DNA of 64,000 nt, taken from NCBI RefSeq assembly GCF_014203535.1, contig NZ_JACHJI010000019.1:1-64000 (forward strand), in the 5' to 3' direction. The position numbers and the translations under genes are program-made. The notes under the pieces were generated by a model. It ran no database searches, was not told the DNA's origin, and worked only from the letters and a program-made list of their open reading frames with translations. The DNA is from Streptomyces griseomycini (GTDB lineage Bacteria > Actinomycetota > Actinomycetes > Streptomycetales > Streptomycetaceae). This document shows, in pieces, positions 24,381 to 33,161 of the stretch; the stretch's first letter is position 1, and each line of letters opens with the position of its first letter.

Positions 24381-24989
24381 GTGGGAACCAAACAGAGCGG
24401 CCCCGTCGGCCGGCCGCGAGGATTCGACGCCGACGAAGCTCTCGAGCGCGCCATGCTGGTCTTCTGGGAGCACGGCTACGAAGGGGCCAGCCTGGCCGGC
24501 CTGACCGAGGCGATGGGCATCTCCACCACCAGCATGTACGCGGCCTTCGGCAACAAGGAGGAGCTGTTCCGCAAGGCCCTGGAGCGCTACACCGAAGGCC
24601 CCGGCGGATATCTGACCCGGGCCCTCGAGGAGCCGACCGCCCTCGGCGTCGCCACCGCGATCCTGGCCGGCACCATCCGGACCACCACCCGCCCGGCCCG
24701 TCCCCGCGGGTGCCTGGGCGTCCAGGGAGCCCTGGCCACCAGCGACCCCGGGCGCGGCGTCCGTGACCTTCTCGCCGCGTGGCGCAACAACGGCTGCTCC
24801 TGCGTGCGGGAGCGGTTCCAGCGAGCCGTCGACGAAGGCGAACTGCCTCCCGGGACCGATCCGGGACTCCTGGCCCGCTACGTCACCACCTTGGCGTTCG
24901 GCATCGCCGTGCAGGCCGCGAGCGGTGTCGCCCGCGACGAACTCCAGGAGATGGCCGACGCCGCCCTGCGCAACTGGCCGCTCGCCTGA
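24381..24989 (+). CDS. TetR-family transcriptional repressor
   Basis: A 202-residue TetR regulator starting at GTG 24381. HTH: GRPRGFDADEALERAMLVFW then GASLAGLTEAMGISTTSMYA and FGNKEELFRKAL. The C-terminal domain has RPRGCLGVQGALATSD, a pattern of the TetR subgroup (AcuR/YxaF-like) that controls adjacent SDR and other redox genes. It begins 16 bp after the second palindrome, so it should repress itself and the divergent SDR. Confidence 0.9.
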   Translation: MGTKQSGPVGRPRGFDADEALERAMLVFWEHGYEGASLAGLTEAMGISTTSMYAAFGNKEELFRKALERYTEGPGGYLTRALEEPTALGVATAILAGTIRTTTRPARPRGCLGVQGALATSDPGRGVRDLLAAWRNNGCSCVRERFQRAVDEGELPPGTDPGLLARYVTTLAFGIAVQAASGVARDELQEMADAALRNWPLA

Positions 24990-25045
24990 GGACCACCCGG
25001 CACCCGGAGGCCGTGCGGTGTCCGGCCGCGGACCGGAACGCCTCG

Positions 25046-25260
25046 TGGGTGGGGGTGAGGGCGCCTTCGTCCCGGCCACCAGGTCCTTGAGCGTCTTCTC
25101 CCGACCGCCGGGAACAGGGCCCGGCGTACGACCCCGTCGGGCTTGTCGACGGTGGTCGTCAGCTGCTTCTCCACCCGCCGCTCAGCACGGGCATCGATCT
25201 CGTGGACCAGGGCGGTCGGCAGGCCGAATCCTCGGAGAGCCACCGTCAGCGCGTCCGGTG
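25046..25260 (-). pseudogene. Fragment of a Tn3-family transposase (N-terminal region)
   Basis: On the minus strand the frame reads GFGLPTALVHEIDARAERRV, then VEKQLTTTVDKPDGVVRRAL and FPAVGR; after a one-base shift it continues EKTLKDLVAGTKA. The PdG-V-ALFPVVGE-TL-DLV-E-KA pattern is characteristic of the N-terminal domain of Tn3 transposases. Only about 65 codons survive. It lies in the 430-bp gap between the TetR and Eis-like genes, which otherwise shows nothing. Confidence 0.5.
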
Positions 25261-25419
25261 CGCGGTCGCGTCTGTACCGGTCCGTGCCGGTGCCGGGCAG
25301 GCGGTGGACGTGGTCGGCCGGCTCGTTCCGGTGCCCGGTGAGGGCGTGGTGCTCCGCGAGGGGAACGGCGGCACCGCAGGGGGAGTCCGCGTCTGCAGCA
25401 GTGGTGTCGGGAGGACCGT

Positions 25420-26673
25420 TCAGTAGAGCGGGAAGGCCCAGCCGCCGGGGTACCAGGGTTCGCGTTCGCCGCGGAAGGCCGCCGAGGCCCGGGAGAGCGC
25501 ACCGCTTCGCAGTTCCTCGACGAGGCCGGCGGCCGCGAGGGCCGTCAGCGAGGTGCCGCCGAGGAAGGCCGCGCCGAGTTCCGCCGCCGTCAGCCGCAGG
25601 TCGGCCGGAGTGGTCGTGGGCTCGCAGTGGGCGTTGCCCGCTTCGGCCTGCAGCCGGTGGCGCCCGCTGTTCCACGGACAGAAGTCGTCCCGCACGTCCA
25701 GCACGAGGTCCAGCGGAAGGCTGTAACTCCGGCCGGCCAGGGCCCTGTCCACGTCGGCCAGCCGCAGCCACAGGCGGTCCACCGGTGCGGCCTGGACCGC
25801 CCGGGGCTCGACGAGCAGGTGCGGCAGGGGCTCGTCCAGGGCGCCCTCGTAGTCGATCCGGGCCACCAGGTCGATCCCGGCGAGGAAGCGCCACAGCGCC
25901 GCGTACGCCCGGCGCGAGCACGCCGCCAGTTCCGCCACCTCCACCACCGCGGCACTGCCGCCGGACCCGTCCGGGACGGAGTTGTGCCGGTAGAGCGCGT
26001 AGCCGGTGGCGCGTCCGTCGCGCTCGTGGTGCACGGCGAACCGGAACGAGGTCGCGCCGCCGCGCCGGTGCGGGTGGTCGGCGAGGCGCACCGCCCAGTG
26101 GGCCGCCTGCCGGTCGGGCCAGCCGACCGTGGTGGCGCGGACCCGGTCGTAGATTTCCTCGAGGAGGGGGCGGGCCTGGTCGGCGTGGTGCAGCCGGACG
26201 GTTCCGTCGCCGAAGTCGGTGTCCGGATGGAACCGCATGGCGCGCCGGTCGCAGCGCATCCGGTTGCCGACGGTCGCGGGGCCGTAGCCGTACCGTCCGT
26301 AGATGCCGGCCTCGGAGGGACGGAGCGCGGCGACCGCCTCTCGTCGCCGCTCGTGCAGGTCGGTCAGCTGGGCACGCATCATCGAGGTGAGGATGCCGCG
26401 GCGGCGGTGCGTCGGGGCCACGCCCACCGAGGCGATCCCCGCCACGGGCAGGACGCCACCGGGCACGGTCAGCATCCGGCGGTAGACGGAGGCACCGGCG
26501 ACCGGCTCGCCCTCGTCGAACACGGCCAGGGTGCGGGCGAGGTCCGTCGCGGCTCGCTGATCGGCCAGCTCCTCCTCCGACCGGTCCAGGCCGTAGGTGT
26601 CGGCGATCATCCGCGCCCAGGGGACGAACTCCTGCTCGGCCACACAGCGGACCCGGAACTGGGAAGCAGTCAT
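25420..26673 (-). CDS. Eis-like GNAT N-acetyltransferase
   Basis: A 417-residue protein of the Eis family, which has two GNAT domains and a sterol-carrier-like C-terminal domain. Visible: acetyl-CoA site IASVGVAPTHRRRGILTSMM, the GIYGRYGYGPAT segment containing the Tyr used as general acid in mycobacterial Eis, and a C-terminus ending in an aromatic residue with free carboxylate (WAFPLY). Eis enzymes multi-acetylate aminoglycosides and other amines. Length equals the family norm. The start at 26673 gives MTASQFRVR; an upstream ATG at 26685 has no better SD. Confidence 0.85.
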   Translation of the reverse strand: MTASQFRVRCVAEQEFVPWARMIADTYGLDRSEEELADQRAATDLARTLAVFDEGEPVAGASVYRRMLTVPGGVLPVAGIASVGVAPTHRRRGILTSMMRAQLTDLHERRREAVAALRPSEAGIYGRYGYGPATVGNRMRCDRRAMRFHPDTDFGDGTVRLHHADQARPLLEEIYDRVRATTVGWPDRQAAHWAVRLADHPHRRGGATSFRFAVHHERDGRATGYALYRHNSVPDGSGGSAAVVEVAELAACSRRAYAALWRFLAGIDLVARIDYEGALDEPLPHLLVEPRAVQAAPVDRLWLRLADVDRALAGRSYSLPLDLVLDVRDDFCPWNSGRHRLQAEAGNAHCEPTTTPADLRLTAAELGAAFLGGTSLTALAAAGLVEELRSGALSRASAAFRGEREPWYPGGWAFPLY

Positions 26674-26824
26674 CGGACATGTGTACAACACCCGTGACGG
26701 GGCTGACGACCCCGCCCGCAGCCGGTCCGCCCTCGGCGCGCGCTGGGCGGCACCCGGCAGTCCGCCGGTCGGCGACTGACATGATGGGCGGCGGCAAGTC
26801 CCGGGTGTCCCTGGAGGATCGACC

Positions 26825-27388
26825 ATGGCGCTCGAGAACGGAGCCGTCGAACGGGACGAGTGGTCCTGTGCGCCGGCTGTCGGCGTCGGGCCGCTCCGGT
26901 TCGGCATGACCGCCGGCGAAGTGGCCGAGGCGGCCGAGACGCTCGGCCGGACGGAGGTCAGCGAGTGCGCACGGGACCACGCGGTCTTCTCGCCGACCCG
27001 GAAGGTCGAGGTCCACCGTCGCGGGGCGGCCTCCTCGCCGCCTGCCGTCACGGCCTGTGTGAGCCGGGCCGCGGGGCTGTTCTGCATCGCTGTCGACGCC
27101 GTGCACGGTCCCCAGGTCGCGTACGACGGACTCCCGCTGGTCGGGAGGGACCTGTCGGAGCTGGAGAGCGACGTCATCGCGTGTGCCGAGGCAGTGGACG
27201 TGCCCTTCCGCTACACGCCCGAGGGCTACGCGGTACCGGATGACGCCGGGGTCGTGGTGCGCGGGCAACCGGTCGGGCGGGTCCTCCGATCGCGTCCGTT
27301 GTTCATGGTGAGGCGCGACGGCGCGCATACCGAACGGGACTCGATGCCCTCCGAGGAGTACCGCGTCGACGGCCGGTCCGCGACCTGA
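26825..27388 (+). CDS. Conserved hypothetical protein
   Basis: A 187-residue soluble protein that I cannot name. It opens with VGVGPLRFGMTAGEVAEAAE, a pattern met in actinomycete hypothetical proteins where a strand precedes a -FGMT-EEV- helix. Two cysteines (SECARD, TACVSR) lie in the first half. Coding composition is good and the start has GGAG about 10 nt upstream. It is divergent from the Eis-like gene and convergent with the ABC permease. Confidence 0.6.
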   Translation: MALENGAVERDEWSCAPAVGVGPLRFGMTAGEVAEAAETLGRTEVSECARDHAVFSPTRKVEVHRRGAASSPPAVTACVSRAAGLFCIAVDAVHGPQVAYDGLPLVGRDLSELESDVIACAEAVDVPFRYTPEGYAVPDDAGVVVRGQPVGRVLRSRPLFMVRRDGAHTERDSMPSEEYRVDGRSAT

Positions 27389-27633
27389 CGCGGTGTGACC
27401 CACGACGTGATCACATCCGTCACCGCGCCGTCCGCTTCCACGACGCCGGCGCCAGGGTGCCGAGGTGAACCCCGTGCCGACGAGCCGGTGCCTGCAGCGG
27501 CCCTGAAGGCCGACGGGACAGCCGGTCCCGGCGAGCCTGGTCTCGCACGGTGGGAGGACCCTGCCGACGCCGTGAGCGGCGGCCGGGTCCCGGCCGCCCC
27601 GCACGGGTGCTCCCGCAGTGGGGCCGGCGTCCG

Positions 27634-28644
27634 TCAGGTCACCCGGCGGCGGATCCACCAGGCGCAGAACCCGGTCAGGGCCAGGGCGAGGCCGAGGTGG
27701 AGCCCGGTCTCGGCCCATTGGAGGGCCCAGAAGTTCCCGGCGGGCTGGTACGTCACCTGCTGCTGGTAGCCCAGGGCGCCGAGGTCGGCGATGCAGCCTT
27801 CGAACTGCTGCAGGGTGGGCGGGCCCGACTCGGTGCGCAGGCAGTCGGGGAAGGACGACGGCACGGGGGCCGGCTGACCGGCGGCGTCCAGCGTCTGCTG
27901 GGAGGTGATCCAGGCCCCGGGCACCTCGTCGAGGTGCGCGATGATCTGCCCGGCCTCGTCCTGGACGCTGATGGGGGCGCCGTCGGGCTCGATCGGCACG
28001 GTGGTCCGGTCCGGGGCGGCCAGGTGGGGCCGGACCCACGTCGGCACGGCGATCTGGACGGCGGCGTAGAGGGCGAACGTGGTGGCCATCGCGGGCAGGG
28101 TGCGGCGGATGACCAGGCCGAGGGCGACGCCCAGGACGAAGGCGAAGGCGGCATGGGCCATGGGGACGACACCCCGTGCGGCGAAGGCCACGGGGTCGAG
28201 CCGAGGGAAGTACGTGTCCGTCGCGCCGCCGCCGTTGACGGCCCGGTCGATGGGGCTGCTCCACCAGCTCACCGCGAGGCTGGTCAGTCCGGCGGCGGTC
28301 ATGGAGGCCGCCGCACCGAGGCCCAGCTTGGTCGCCAGCCAGCGGGTGCGGGTGACGCCCTGGTTCCACGCGAGGTGGTGGGTGCCGGTCTCCAGTTCCC
28401 GGGCGATCAGCGGCGCGCCCCAGAACATCCCGATGACCGCCGGCACGGCGAGCACGACCAGCAGTCCGGTGTAGTAGAGGGTCTGGTCCGCACGGGAGAC
28501 CTGGTCCACCAGGCCGCTGCCGGCCGTCCGGTAGAGGTCGGCCAGACGCGGGCCGGAGACCGCGAGGGTGGCGGCGAGGACGGCCACGGCGGCGAACAGC
28601 ACGGCGGCCTGGGTGCGGAACTGACGCCAGGTCAGCCAGATCAT
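27634..28644 (-). CDS. ABC transporter permease
   Basis: A 336-residue membrane protein with about six transmembrane segments, a large extracytoplasmic loop between TM4 region and the last helix (about residues 205-300, containing two Cys), and the family start MIWLTWRQFRTQA. ABC-2-type permeases with the motif WRQ-R-Q at the N-terminus occur with YtrA-regulated ATPases. The start at 28644 follows GGAGGTA and overlaps the ATPase stop. It forms the last gene of the gntR-ATPase-permease operon. Confidence 0.85.
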   Translation of the reverse strand: MIWLTWRQFRTQAAVLFAAVAVLAATLAVSGPRLADLYRTAGSGLVDQVSRADQTLYYTGLLVVLAVPAVIGMFWGAPLIARELETGTHHLAWNQGVTRTRWLATKLGLGAAASMTAAGLTSLAVSWWSSPIDRAVNGGGATDTYFPRLDPVAFAARGVVPMAHAAFAFVLGVALGLVIRRTLPAMATTFALYAAVQIAVPTWVRPHLAAPDRTTVPIEPDGAPISVQDEAGQIIAHLDEVPGAWITSQQTLDAAGQPAPVPSSFPDCLRTESGPPTLQQFEGCIADLGALGYQQQVTYQPAGNFWALQWAETGLHLGLALALTGFCAWWIRRRVT

Positions 28645-29537
28645 CGGAGTACCTCCAGTGCGGGCCGGGTGTCGCGTACCGCATCGGCGGGCCGGGTCAT
28701 GTAGGCCAGGACGATGTCCTCCAGACCGAGCGGGCTGACGGTCCAGGCCGGATCGTGGACCGCGGTGTCGGTGCGCACCAGGAGGGTGGTCTGCCGGTCG
28801 GTGTGGCTGGCGGTGATGACGTGTTGGCCGGCCGGGAGCGTGTCCGGGGCCCGGCGCGGTCCGGTGAGCCGGTGGTGGCAGGCGACCAGGTCGTCGATGT
28901 CGCCGGCCACCTGCACCCGGGAGTCGACCAGGACGATGATGTGGTCGCAGGTCCGCTCCACGTCGGAGACCAGGTGGGAGGAGAGCAGGACGCTCAGCTC
29001 GTGCTCGGCGACGGCCTCCATCAGGTCCTGCATGAACTCCCGTCGGGCGAGGGGGTCCAGGGCCGCGACCGGCTCGTCCAGGATCAGCAGTTCCGGGCGC
29101 TTGGCGATGCCCAGGGTGAGGGCGAGCTGCGCGCGCTGGCCGCCGGACAGCTTGCCGGCCCGCTGCTTGGGGTCCAGACCGAGGCGACGGATCCGGTCGC
29201 GCGCCACGTGGTCGTCCCAGTTCGGGTTGAGGCGCCTGCCGAGGTCGAGGTGGTCGGCGACGCTCAGCGCGGCGTAGGTCGGGGTGTCCTGGGCGACGAA
29301 GCCGACCTTGGCCAGCTGCTCCGCACTCGCGGCAGGACGGCCGCCGCATACCTCGATGGTCCCGGCCGTCGGGGTGAGCATGCCGGAGGCCAGGTTCAAT
29401 AAGGTCGACTTGCCGGCGCCGTTGGGGCCGACCAGGCCGACCACCCGGCCGGCGGGGACGTCCAGGTCGCAGTTCTGCAGCGCCCAGCGCTGTCTGTACC
29501 TCTTGCCCAGGCCCTGGGCTCGCAAGACGGCGCTCAC
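28641..29537 (-). CDS. ABC transporter ATP-binding protein
   Basis: A 298-residue ATPase: Walker A GPNGAGKSTLL, Q-loop VAQDTP, signature LSGGQRAQLALTL, Walker B ELLILDEPVAALDP, and H-loop SSHLVSDVE. A C-terminal extension of about 70 residues follows the ATPase core. It overlaps the GntR gene and the permease by 4 bp each, so the three are made together. Such YtrB-like systems export peptides or respond to cell-wall antibiotics. The substrate is unknown. Confidence 0.92.
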   Translation of the reverse strand: MSAVLRAQGLGKRYRQRWALQNCDLDVPAGRVVGLVGPNGAGKSTLLNLASGMLTPTAGTIEVCGGRPAASAEQLAKVGFVAQDTPTYAALSVADHLDLGRRLNPNWDDHVARDRIRRLGLDPKQRAGKLSGGQRAQLALTLGIAKRPELLILDEPVAALDPLARREFMQDLMEAVAEHELSVLLSSHLVSDVERTCDHIIVLVDSRVQVAGDIDDLVACHHRLTGPRRAPDTLPAGQHVITASHTDRQTTLLVRTDTAVHDPAWTVSPLGLEDIVLAYMTRPADAVRDTRPALEVLR

Positions 29538-29926
29538 GCTACGTCCTCCCCGGCGGCGTTGCGGAACGTGTTCATGAACAGGGCCTCGATGCTCTCGTCG
29601 TCGAGCCCGGCCAGGCGGGCCTTGGTCAGCCAGCGCTGCAGGTCCTTGCGGAGCGGTCCGTGCGCGGCGAGCGTGCCGTCGGCCAGCGTCCGGGTCACGA
29701 ACGTCCCGACACCGGGACGGGCGGCCACCAGGCCGTCGTGCTCCAGCTCCCGGTACGCCTTGAGCACCGTGTTCGGGTTGACCGCCATCTGCTTCGCCAC
29801 GTCCTTGACGGTCGGCAGCCGGTCCCCCTCGTTCAGCAGGCCCAGGCGCAGGGCGTGCCTCACCTGCTGGACCAGCTGCTGGTACGGGGGCAGGCCGGAC
29901 CGGCTGTTCAGGTGGAACTCAATCAC
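29534..29926 (-). CDS. YtrA-subfamily GntR repressor
   Basis: A small GntR protein of about 130 residues: winged helix GLPPYQQLVQQVRHALRLG, RLPTVKDVAKQMAVNPNTV, YRELEHDGLVAARPG, with only a short dimerisation tail, the defining trait of the YtrA group. GTG 29926 is favoured over ATG 29938 because GGAGG is 5 nt upstream of the GTG. YtrA repressors control the ABC operon they head; an AT-rich repeat upstream (29940-29962, TCTAGTTGCCTAGCACTATAG) is a plausible operator. Confidence 0.88.
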   Translation of the reverse strand: MIEFHLNSRSGLPPYQQLVQQVRHALRLGLLNEGDRLPTVKDVAKQMAVNPNTVLKAYRELEHDGLVAARPGVGTFVTRTLADGTLAAHGPLRKDLQRWLTKARLAGLDDESIEALFMNTFRNAAGEDVA

Positions 29927-29939
29927 CGGTTCCTCCATT

Positions 29940-29962
29940 TATCTAGTTGCCTAGCACTATAG
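29940..29962. promoter_or_regulatory. Candidate YtrA operator/promoter
   Basis: AT-rich sequence with two CTAG cores 8 bp apart and TAGT...ACTA half-sites, directly upstream of the gntR start. It is the only AT-rich patch in this intergenic region, consistent with a promoter bound by the GntR protein. Confidence 0.4.
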
Positions 29963-30128
29963 CTCTCTGGGTCGACGGTTCGGCAAGGCGCGCGCCGCGG
30001 GCGCCGACCGCCCGGCGCTGAAGGGGGCCGGCCGCGAGGTCCGGCGAGCGCCGGACCTCGCCCGGGTGCCGGGGGACGACCGACTGCCGGCATCTCCCGG
30101 CCCGACCGGAGCGACCGAGGTATATTCC

Positions 30129-30157
30129 TTGACAAGAATATTCTCTGTGGAGAATAG
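30129..30157 (+). promoter_or_regulatory. Promoter with overlapping operator for the ArsR-SRPBCC gene
   Basis: TTGACA (30129-30134) is followed after 17 bp by GAATAG. The spacer contains a perfect palindrome TATTCTC-TGTG-GAGAATA minus its last pair (30139-30156). Transcription would begin about 30164-30166, at the ATG, so a leaderless message is likely. Confidence 0.6.
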
Positions 30158-30165
30158 TAGTGCTC

Positions 30166-31029
30166 ATGAACGCACTCCTCGCCGCGCTGGCCGACCCGGC
30201 CCGCTGGCGGCTCGTGAGACTGCTGGCCGAGCGGCCCCGCCCGGTCGGCGTTCTCGCCCGGCTCGCCGAGGCGCGCCAGCCGCAGACGACCAAGCACCTG
30301 CAGACCCTTGAACGTGCCGGCATCGTCACCTCGCAGCGCACGGGCCAGCGCCGCATCTACGCGCTCCAGCCCGCCCCCCTGCGGGACCTGGCGGCTGCGC
30401 TGAACCGGCTCGCCGACACCGCGGACCAGGACGGCGGCCCGCGCGCGACCTACGACCGCTACGGACTCGGTCTCCGCGCGGAGCGGCTCGCCGCGGAGGA
30501 GCCGGGGTGGGCCGACGGCCGCCTGTTCAGGTTCCACCGGTCGCTGGCGGGGCCCCCCGAGCTGGTCTGGCGCCACCTCACCGAGGCGTCCCTGCTCGCC
30601 CGCTGGTGGACGCCGGACGACCTTCGCGTCTCCGAGCTCGTCTTCGAGGCGCGAGCGGGTGGGCGGATCGTCCAGGAGTACCGCGACGCCGAGGACGCCG
30701 ACGGCTCCGACCCGGTCGCCGGCCGGGCGGAGGGAGTCGTCGAGGACGTGCGCCCCGGTGAGCGCCTCCGCTACCGGCTCTCTCCCGTGTCGCCCGACGG
30801 GGGCATCGCGTTCACTGCCCACGTCGACCTCGGCCTGAGGCCCACCGACACCGGCACGGACCTCGACGTCCACTGGCGGATCACGGACAGCACGGTCGAC
30901 TCCGCCGACTTCGTCGCGGGCATCGAGATCGGCTTCGGCCAGAGCCTCGACAAGCTCATGGCGGCCCTCGCCGCAGACCCGCACGGCACCGACAGCACCG
31001 ACAGCACCGACACGAGGAGCGCGAAGTGA
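30166..31029 (+). CDS. ArsR-type regulator fused to an SRPBCC (AHSA1-like) domain
   Basis: A 287-residue fusion. Residues 1-85 are an ArsR winged helix (NALLAALADPARWRLVRLLA, ARQPQTTKHLQTLERAGIV, GQRRIYAL). Residues 110-270 are an AHSA1/SRPBCC domain (RFHRSLAGPPELVWRHLTEA, LLARWWTPDDLRVSE, GRIVQEYRD). Such fusions are known in actinomycetes, where the hydrophobic cavity may sense a ligand. A palindrome in the promoter suggests autorepression. Its stop overlaps the DHFR-like gene. The C-terminus has three TDS repeats. Confidence 0.85.
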   Translation: MNALLAALADPARWRLVRLLAERPRPVGVLARLAEARQPQTTKHLQTLERAGIVTSQRTGQRRIYALQPAPLRDLAAALNRLADTADQDGGPRATYDRYGLGLRAERLAAEEPGWADGRLFRFHRSLAGPPELVWRHLTEASLLARWWTPDDLRVSELVFEARAGGRIVQEYRDAEDADGSDPVAGRAEGVVEDVRPGERLRYRLSPVSPDGGIAFTAHVDLGLRPTDTGTDLDVHWRITDSTVDSADFVAGIEIGFGQSLDKLMAALAADPHGTDSTDSTDTRSAK

Positions 31030-31625
31030 CCGACTCGACCGGCCGCAGGGTGACCGCGAACCTGGCTCTCAGCCTCGACGGGCGCTACAACGGTCCCGGC
31101 GGGGCCGACGACTTCGGCGCGTTCGCCCCGTACGTGACCACCGAGGTCGCGCGCAACCACCTCACCCGCATCCGGGAGGGCGCGACGACGGCGCTTCTCG
31201 GCAGGGTCAACGCCGAGGGATTCCTGGGGTACTGGCCGTCGGTCGCCGCGGACGAGAACGCCGATCCGCGTGATCGTGGATATGCGAAGTGGCTGGTCGA
31301 CACGGAGAAGGTGGTCTTCTCGACCACTCTGGCCGAGGCGCCGTGGGAACACAGCCGCGTGGTGGACGCCCCCGCCGCAGAGGTCGTCGCCGGCCTCAGG
31401 ACCACCGGTGAGGGCGACATCCTCGTCAACAGCAGCGCCAGCGTCATCAAGGCGCTCCTCGCGGCGGACCTGCTGGACCGGCTGTACCTCATGATCTTCC
31501 CCGAGATCGTCGGGGGCGGGCAGCGGCTGTTCGACGACGGCCTGCCGGGCACGAGTTGGAAGCTCACCCATCAGGAGACCGGCGACCTGGGCGAGATCGC
31601 CTTGGTCTACGACCGAGTGCGCTGA
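31026..31625 (+). CDS. Dihydrofolate-reductase-like (RibD C-terminal) protein
   Basis: A 199-residue reductase-fold protein: VTANLALSLDGRYNGPGG at the start, LLGRVNAEGFLGYWP, KVVFSTTLAEAPWEHSRVV, SASVIKALLAADLLDRLYLM and FPEIVGGGQRLFDD. This is the RibD-C/YyaP type often paired with AHSA1 proteins. It is translationally coupled (GTGA) to the ArsR-SRPBCC gene, so the pair acts together, probably in reducing a compound sensed by the regulator. Confidence 0.85.
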   Translation: MTDSTGRRVTANLALSLDGRYNGPGGADDFGAFAPYVTTEVARNHLTRIREGATTALLGRVNAEGFLGYWPSVAADENADPRDRGYAKWLVDTEKVVFSTTLAEAPWEHSRVVDAPAAEVVAGLRTTGEGDILVNSSASVIKALLAADLLDRLYLMIFPEIVGGGQRLFDDGLPGTSWKLTHQETGDLGEIALVYDRVR

Positions 31626-31924
31626 CCCGGCCGATCAGCGCACTCGGCGGGCGGGCCGGCCGGCCCGGCAGGCCGAGGGGAGCGGCCCCGCGACGCTGTG
31701 CGGGCGCGGCCGCCGCCCACCGGTCGGAGGCGATGAGGTCCTGGAAGCCCTTCGTGGTGTCCCCGTGCGCGGTCGGTCGGCGACATCCTCGTCGTCGCGG
31801 ACCGCCGAGGCCGGCCGTGCGGGGCTGACGGGGGCGCGGAGGACCGGGCCGGGCACGATCCGCCGCACGGCTCGATGCGCAGCACATGCGCAGCACGTGG
31901 TACTCCGGGGCCGTCGGGCCGGTA

Positions 31925-33034
31925 TCAGTCGTCCGGCTCCGTCGCCCCCGGCGTCACCGGGGCACCGGATGCGCCGCGGTCGACCCGCCGTCGGCCCGCT
32001 CCGCCCCGGGACCGGCTCCCGAGCGGGTACGGGGACGCCTCGGGCATCGTCCGGGGGAAGGCCCGCCGGTAGCTGCTCGGTGACACCCCGATCTGTTTGA
32101 GGAAGTGGTGGCGGAGGTTGTTCGCCGTGCCGAGGCCGCTCAGCTCCGCGACCTTCTCGACGGGCAGGTCCGTCGATTCCAGCAGGCTCTGGGCCCGTCC
32201 CAGGCGCTGGTTGAGGAGCCACTGGAGCGGAGTCGTCCCGGTGGCGGCCTGGAGCCGCCGGTGGAAGGTCCGCAGGCTCATCGCCGCGCGCCGTGCCAGG
32301 TCCTCGATCGTCAGGGGCTGGTCCAGGTGCGCACGGGCCCAGTCCAGCACGGGTCCCAGGCTCCCGTCGTCCGTGGTGGGCACGGCCAGGTCGATGAACT
32401 GCGCCTGGCCGCCGGGCCGGTGCGCGGGCACCACCATCCGGCGGGCCAGCTGATTGGCGACGTGTGCGCCCAGGTCACGGCGCACCAGGTGGAGGCAGAG
32501 GTCGAGTCCGGCGGTCAGCCCGGCGCTGGTGAGCACATCGCCCTCGTCCACGTACAGCACCGAGTCGTCGACTCGTACCTTCGGGTAGCGCTCGGCCAGT
32601 TGAGCGGTGTGCATCCAATGGGCGGTGGCGCGCCGTCCGTCGAGCAGCCCCGCCTCGGCGAGCGCGAAGGCGCCGGTGCACAGGGAGACCATGCGGGCGC
32701 CCGCGTCGTAGGCGCGGCGCAGGGCCGTGATCAGTTCCTGCGGCAGCGGTCTGCCCTCGTCGACGCAGGGGTCGGGCACCGAGGGCACGATGACCGTGTC
32801 GGCGCCGACGAGGTCGTCGAGCCCGTGGCGGGTCCGCACCGACAGCCCGGTCCCGGTCGCGGAGCCGTCCCGCCGGCTCTCCCGCGTACCGCACAGCCGC
32901 AGGTCGTACCAGGGGTCGGCCAGGTCGGGCTGCGGCTTCCCGAAGACGGTGCAGGGGATGCTCAACTCGTACAGGTCCCACGAGGGGACCCCGATGTCCT
33001 CGGTCACGACCACGGCGACGGAACCAGGATTCAT
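31925..33034 (-). CDS. GlxA-type AraC regulator with DJ-1/PfpI domain
   Basis: A 369-residue regulator. Residues 1-190 are a DJ-1/PfpI-like domain (VVVTEDIGVPSWDLYELSIP, DTVIVPSVPD, MVSLCTGAFALAEAG with the nucleophile-elbow Cys, ATAHWMHT). Residues 225-330 carry two AraC helix-turn-helix units (IEDLARRAAMSLRTFHRRLQ, VEKVAELSGLGTANNLRHHF, GVSPSSYRRAF). Members control catabolic and NAD-metabolism genes. It is divergent from the imine-reductase-like gene, its likeliest target; GGTGATCACC palindromic sequence at 33059 lies between them. Confidence 0.9.
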   Translation of the reverse strand: MNPGSVAVVVTEDIGVPSWDLYELSIPCTVFGKPQPDLADPWYDLRLCGTRESRRDGSATGTGLSVRTRHGLDDLVGADTVIVPSVPDPCVDEGRPLPQELITALRRAYDAGARMVSLCTGAFALAEAGLLDGRRATAHWMHTAQLAERYPKVRVDDSVLYVDEGDVLTSAGLTAGLDLCLHLVRRDLGAHVANQLARRMVVPAHRPGGQAQFIDLAVPTTDDGSLGPVLDWARAHLDQPLTIEDLARRAAMSLRTFHRRLQAATGTTPLQWLLNQRLGRAQSLLESTDLPVEKVAELSGLGTANNLRHHFLKQIGVSPSSYRRAFPRTMPEASPYPLGSRSRGGAGRRRVDRGASGAPVTPGATEPDD

Positions 33035-33161
33035 GCCCCGAAGGGTATGGCAGGAATTTGGTGATCACCGTCACCGGTGTCACTGTTCCGGGCCGCCGCG
33101 CGCTGCGATCTTGGTCCTCAGGTGACCGACCGCCGCAGGCGGACGTACAGGGAGTCGTGAC

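Noticed and set aside
24878..28684. A minus-strand frame open for more than 1200 codons
   Set aside because: It crosses the TetR, Eis-like and ABC genes in a shadow frame, is arginine/proline-rich and matches nothing except short relic pieces. The real genes explain the region.
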